A stretch of 64,000 bases of DNA from Tetracentron sinense (lineage: Eukaryota; Streptophyta; Magnoliopsida; Trochodendrales; Trochodendraceae), in contig CM026551.1 in NCBI GenBank assembly GCA_015143295.1, positions 49,774,034 through 49,838,033 of the forward strand, in the 5' to 3' direction. Below the pieces are notes generated by a model that was not told the DNA's origin, made no database searches, and worked only from the letters and a program-made list of their open reading frames with translations. This document shows positions 60,009 to 64,000 of the stretch, one piece after another. Positions within the stretch are counted from its first letter, which is position 1. Every line of letters starts with the position of its first letter. The position numbers and the translations under genes are program-made.

Positions 60009-60464
60009 ATGAGAAAACTTGTGTATTCATGGAGGTGGCTGTTAGTCTTGCTGCTTCTTTTGGCACCGAATAATGAACTCATTACTGCTTCAACGGAAAG
60101 TCGTCTTCAAAAGCCACAACAGTTGCCTCAAGAAGAAGGTTACAATCAAGTTGTTATGCTTTATTTTTATTTTTTATTTTCAAATATTATTCAACACTTG
60201 TAGGTTACAATCAAGTTCTTATACTGCAATTATCGTTTGTAGTTTTGGCCATTTAATTACTGACATATGCCATGTGTGTGTGTGTGTTTGCGCGTGCATA
60301 TCTACGACAGTGGATGCTCTTAACTCCATCGCTCAAAACATGAGAACGAAGAAGACCATAGTTTATACGAGTGAATCTTGTCAGGACGACCCAGAAAATG
60401 GAAACTCAGTTCTGTGCTCTCGTGATTGTGACAAGGGCGCCTCGATTTGCCATGTGACATCGAT
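60009..60464 (+). CDS. LRR-VIII-2 type receptor kinase, first two exons
   Basis: Exon 1 is 60009-60138: MRKLVYSWRWLLVLLLLLAP is a clear signal peptide, and it ends QLPQEE plus G before GTTACA. Exon 2 is 60311-60464: it completes Val and continues DALNSIAQNMRTKK, CQDDPENGN, SVLCSRDCDK and ICHVTSI, ending before GTACGT. The pattern (signal peptide, LPxxEVxAL, Cys-rich stretch, CHVxSI before the first LRR) is that of plant LRR-VIII-2 kinases such as RFK1/At1g07650-like. Frames and splice phases join cleanly. No LRR, malectin or kinase exon occurs in the remaining 3.5 kb, which is full of MITEs. Either intron 2 is long and the gene continues past the window, or it is truncated. Confidence 0.78.
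60273..60288. repeat. GT microsatellite in intron 1 of receptor kinase
   Basis: Eight GT units between exons 1 and 2. Confidence 0.9.
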
Positions 60465-60560
60465 GTACGTTATCTCAACTCTGTTGTGAAAGTAGGCTTT
60501 ACTGTATCCAACTGAATACTCTGTTGTGAAAGAAGGCCTTCTCCATTTGCTGTGCCACTT

Positions 60561-61060
60561 TTCTGGTCCTCAGTTTTAGCGAACTTGTAGAAACCTCGTC
60601 TCTTTCTGAAATTGCACAGTCCTCCTCTCTACTTCTGGTCTCCGTAACAAATTCAAATTTCAGTTAGTATGTTGATCTTCTTATTTTTGATGGGATGGTT
60701 TATATATAAATGTTCAATTAAGCTGATTTTTTGTCACTTATCCCCAGGAGACCCATTTTGACATCTAACGGTTATGCTCATAAAAGCTTTCAATGAACAA
60801 CCCTTAATAACATGACACCTGGAGAGTTGTTCCATAATTCGATCATTGAATGCCAAGATGGGTCTCCTGATGGATATGTCACAAAAAAAATTCAATTTTA
60901 TTTGAAATTTATAAACTGTTCGATCAAAAAAATCAGCATACTAACGGAATGAAGAATCTATTACCGAGAATAAAAGTAGATGAGAGATCAGTGCGATTTT
61001 AAAAATAAGAGGGTAGGTTTCTGTAATTTCACCAAACCTCTGGGAGGCCAGTGTAATTAA
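60561..61060. mobile_element. Long-TIR MITE or hairpin, about 500 bp
   Basis: Nearly the whole block is a foldback. Paired landmarks include AGAAACCT-CTCTT, GTTAGTATG-TGAT, TTTTTTGT-AC-TATCC, and CAGGAGACCCAT with ATGGGTCTCCTG. The outer right end GGGTTAATTACACTGG (complement strand) resembles common plant MULE termini. Target duplication not resolved. Confidence 0.7.
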
Positions 61061-61209
61061 CCCATAAAAAACCATATTCTTATTGTTTGATTAACTAAAA
61101 AGGGGGAAATTTATGGGGGAGGGTGGGACTAGCAAAATCCTAGGTATAATGCGGGTACTAGGCTAGGTGTTTTGGGATTGGTTTGGACGTCTATATATAT
61201 ATATGAGAA

Positions 61210-61462
61210 GGCCTCCAATTGTTGGGCAACCATAAAGTAGGGGACATGTGGCGTTAAAAAGGGAAAAGTCATTTCATTTTCTCCCCATGATTCTTGACTT
61301 TTTTCCACTTGATATCTCAACACCTTGTCACCACATGTCATATAGTGTGTGGAGAAGTCAAAATCATGGGGCCCATGATTTTGACTTCTCCACCATTTGT
61401 CCCTTATTCTATGGTTGGCCAAGACAAGGGGTTTTGGGCTTCATTAGAGACGATCCAAGGCC
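61210..61462. mobile_element. MULE-type MITE family A, copy 3 (253 bp)
   Basis: Ends GGCCTCCAATTG and CGATCCAAGGCC, inner GGGACATGTGGCG and ATGGTTGGCC. Flanked by a perfect 9-bp duplication ATATGAGAA (61201-61209, 61463-61471). Confidence 0.9.
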
Positions 61463-61729
61463 ATATGAGAAAGTGCAAAATGAGGGAGGGCTTAGATCTC
61501 TGGAGATCATACACACCATGGGTTTGTCCTAGTGGGAGTGTATCTCCCATTAGGGAGGTGTGACTCGTGTTATTCTTGGTGTGGCTGTTGACGCCCACTA
61601 TAAGTGTTAACCCCATGCTAACCCCCTAACCACTAACCTAGGGTAGATAAATGATTAGCCAAGCCAAAAAAATAAATTTTGGGGTCATATGATAAAGTAG
61701 TGCATTGACTAAAAAAGTGATATATAAGG

Positions 61730-61887
61730 GAGGAATGCTAGCCTTACTCTCAGTCAACCTTTACTCTCACCCTCCACCAACCACTTGTCTAATTTGCAAT
61801 TGTTAAAGCATTCTCCCATGTAGAATGGACATGTGGTTGGTGGAGGGTGGGAGTAGAAATTGACTGAGAGTAGGGCTAGCACTCCTC
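61730..61887. mobile_element. MULE-type MITE family C (158 bp)
   Basis: TIRs of about 60 bp, starting GAGGAATGCTAGCC and GAGGAGTGCTAGCC, through ACCCTCCACCAACCAC. Perfect 9-bp duplication TATATAAGG (61721-61729, 61888-61896). Confidence 0.92.
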
Positions 61888-61930
61888 TATATAAGGAGTA
61901 CAAATGGGCCAGACACAATCATGTTATAAT

Positions 61931-62115
61931 GAGATAATCACAACCAATTTCGACCGAACTTAGGAGAGTTCAATCGCATATGTGGCACTTAACTACGGGA
62001 GGAAAAAAAGCAGGAAAATAAAAAATTTAGAAAAAATTTCTCTAGCAATAGTTTAGTGCCACATAACCGATTGAACTTTCCAAAGTTCAATTGCAATTGG
62101 TTATGATCAGATCTC
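61931..62115. mobile_element. MULE-type MITE family D (185 bp)
   Basis: Starts GAGATAATCACAACCAAT and ends with the complement of GAGATCTGATCATAACCAAT, TIR about 80 bp with GTGGCACT-AACTA inside. Perfect 9-bp duplication TGTTATAAT (61922-61930, 62116-62124). Confidence 0.9.
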
Positions 62116-62124
62116 TGTTATAAT

Positions 62125-63195
62125 ATCCTACATCGTAGGTCTCCTGGTCCGGTCCCTCATCTGGCTTATGTTCTAAGGCCTGTCACTTCCAAATCTAGCA
62201 AAATCCAACTACAAAATATAGCATATTCAATCAAATTAGAAAAAAAAGATTAAATATTTCTCATAGGACAAATCTAAGTTTAAGATCATATAGGAGAGTA
62301 TATGTCAAATGATTTCACAATTTTTATGGAAATCAATAAATTTGTAATAAATTCAATGCCTCTTATACTCTCAACAAAATTAAATCACAGAAAGAAAGAA
62401 TAGAAATTTAGTTAAAATATCTAATGTTATGTAAGTAGTTCTAATCTAGAATTAAACTTATGTGGTGATGATTTAACTGCAGTGCATTAATCAAATAGAA
62501 TTCTAAATAAAAATGATAAAACTTCTTTTAAATATTATTGGGCAGAATATCAAGTCTACACTATCTTAAAGTGATCAGCGGGTGCATGGGATTAGTGAGA
62601 TTACTTTATCATAAAAGACCAAAAGTAAGTCTTAGGTCTAATGAATGTATTTCCATATATAGGATTTGCACAAATAACATAGCTTACAAATTTTAGTCAT
62701 ACAAAATAGAAATGTGATTAATAGATATTCTATTATTAAACTGTAGGATGTTTTTTTTGTAAGACTCGACTTTCTTATTAAGACTAGTCAGATTCAAATT
62801 ATCATAATAAACCTAACCTAGAGTCTTCTCCAAACCAAGAGTCTTCGCCTAATTAAATGATTGAAAAACCTAAATCATAACTTTGAACATGTGAAAGAGA
62901 AAGAAAATAAACAAACCTAGGACAATATATTACCTTTATTTAGTTTAATGTGAGAGAGATGATTTTATTCAAGAATATTCATATTATATTAACATAAAAA
63001 AAATGATCCTTTTTCAAGAAGCAATATGTAGATTTATGGAAAGAAGCTATTAATGATAAATTAATTAAAATCCTTAATTTAAAATCAAACTTATAAAATT
63101 ATAGACCTCCCTTCTTGTTCAAAACCAATAGGTTGTAAATGTATAATTAAGAAAAAATGTATAATTAAGAAGAAATTAAGGGCCAAAAATTCAAT
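62125..63195. other. AT-rich, probably retroelement-derived
   Basis: No protein recognised. It leads without a clear border into the copia remnant that follows. Confidence 0.4.
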
Positions 63196-64000
63196 TAAAA
63201 TGTTTAAAGCAAGATTAGTTGCTAATGAGTTTTAAACAAAAGGTATGAGTAGACTTTTTTTAATATATTTGCTCTGTTTGTCCATCATACCACTATTAAA
63301 ATATTAATTACCTTAGCATCATTCATAATTCATCAAATGGATGTCATAAATAATTTTCTATATAGTAATTTAGATGAAGAAGTTTCAACAAGTCAACCTT
63401 AAGGGTTTATATATACCTAAAAAAAAATAAGAATTATAAACTAACTAATCATAGTATTGATAAAAACAAGCTTCTAAATAATGACATAATAAATTTGATA
63501 AATTTATTATTAATTTTCTTTTCGAGTAAATGAATCTAATAAATGTGTATACAATAAATTTCATGATAAGAAGGGAATTATTATATGACTATACCTGAAT
63601 GACTTATTACTTTTTGGAAAAGACTTGAATATATTTTTAGAAACTAAGAGTTTTTTAAGTTTTATCTTTATAAAAGAGATGAAAAAATAAGTACGGATGT
63701 AAATTTAGGAATTGAAATATCGAGAAATTATTATCTCAATCTCATTATTATGAAAGAATACTTTAAAAAAAATATAATTATTTTAATATAAAACCCATCT
63801 CTAGACTTATGATACTAATATAAAGTTTCCTAAGAATGAAGGAAGTAGTCAAATTAGTAGCTTAATGTCTATCATTTATTGTACAAGACCAGACATAGCA
63901 TGTGATATAGGTAAACTAAGTAGGCTACATATAATCCTAGTAAATGTATTAGAAGGTTATTGTTATGCTAGTTGGAATTTGCAAGACTTTAAATCTATAA
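63196..64000 (+). mobile_element. Ty1/copia remnant: reverse transcriptase to RNase H start
   Basis: Broken frames read KARLVANEF, TTIKILITLASF, IHQMDVINNFLYSNLDEEV, then IICLYLNDLLLFGKDLNIF (the YVDD site reads YLND), LGIEISRNYYL, CTRPDIACD-like and EGYCYASWNLQDFKSI. The order matches copia polymerase. Many stops and frameshifts, and very AT-rich, consistent with an old copy decayed by C-to-T change. It runs off the window edge. Confidence 0.82.

Overview
The window is nuclear DNA from a flowering plant. It is AT-rich, its coding regions are small exons separated by very long introns, its splice sites are plant-like, and most of it is transposon debris (Helitrons, MULE- and hAT-type MITEs, tRNA-derived SINEs, LINE, Ty1/copia and gypsy-like pieces, a CACTA end). 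No bacterial, organellar or rRNA/tRNA gene was seen. Species cannot be fixed from the sequence; introns up to 6.7 kb suggest a large genome.

Two genes look real. At 44-13380 (minus strand) lies a complete six-exon CAD1-type MACPF gene of 575 residues, an immune and cell-death regulator. It has a probable GC-AG third intron and a poly-Ser upstream ORF overlapping its start. At 60009-60464 (plus strand) are the first two exons of an LRR receptor kinase of the LRR-VIII-2 type: signal peptide, then the N-terminal Cys-rich part. The rest is not in the window or has been lost.

Between them are gene remnants that kept introns: a GAPDH (GAPCp-like) pseudogene at 22.85-23.84 kb, an NPK1/ANP-type MAPKKK pseudogene at 34.1-35.05 kb (minus), and a J-domain first-exon fragment at 49.34 kb.

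Region by region: 0-13.4 kb CAD1 with repeat-filled introns; 13.4-18.7 kb GAGCTCG-rich repeats, a small tandem duplication and a MULE MITE; 18.7-22.4 kb a probable Helitron with a textbook 3' hairpin; 22.4-25.4 kb GAPDH pseudogene, two back-to-back TIR elements and a SINE with perfect 16-bp target duplications; 26.4-28.3 kb a TIR element holding internal tandem arrays; 30.4-31.6 kb LINE 3' end with a nested MITE; 31.8-34.0 kb Helitron ends, including two head-to-tail Helitrons inside a 17-bp direct repeat; 34.1-35.7 kb kinase pseudogene and tandem array; 35.9-39.0 kb GC-richer gypsy-type LTR-like block containing seven unusual hairpins; 39.5-42.3 kb CACTA end, 179-bp satellite-like array and decayed pogo/Tigger-like transposase; 43-49.5 kb MITEs, a LINE tail, a 1.2-kb long-TIR element with an internal array, J-domain fragment; 51-53.5 kb copia remnant; 55-55.7 kb long inverted repeat; 57.7-59.9 kb AT-rich Helitron-like block; 60-64 kb receptor-kinase exons followed by a cluster of MULE-type MITEs and a second copia remnant.

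The genes do not form a pathway, although CAD1, a receptor kinase and a MAPKKK remnant are all members of families involved in signalling or immunity. Exon coordinates were read by eye from frame continuity and splice consensus; none was tested against transcripts.
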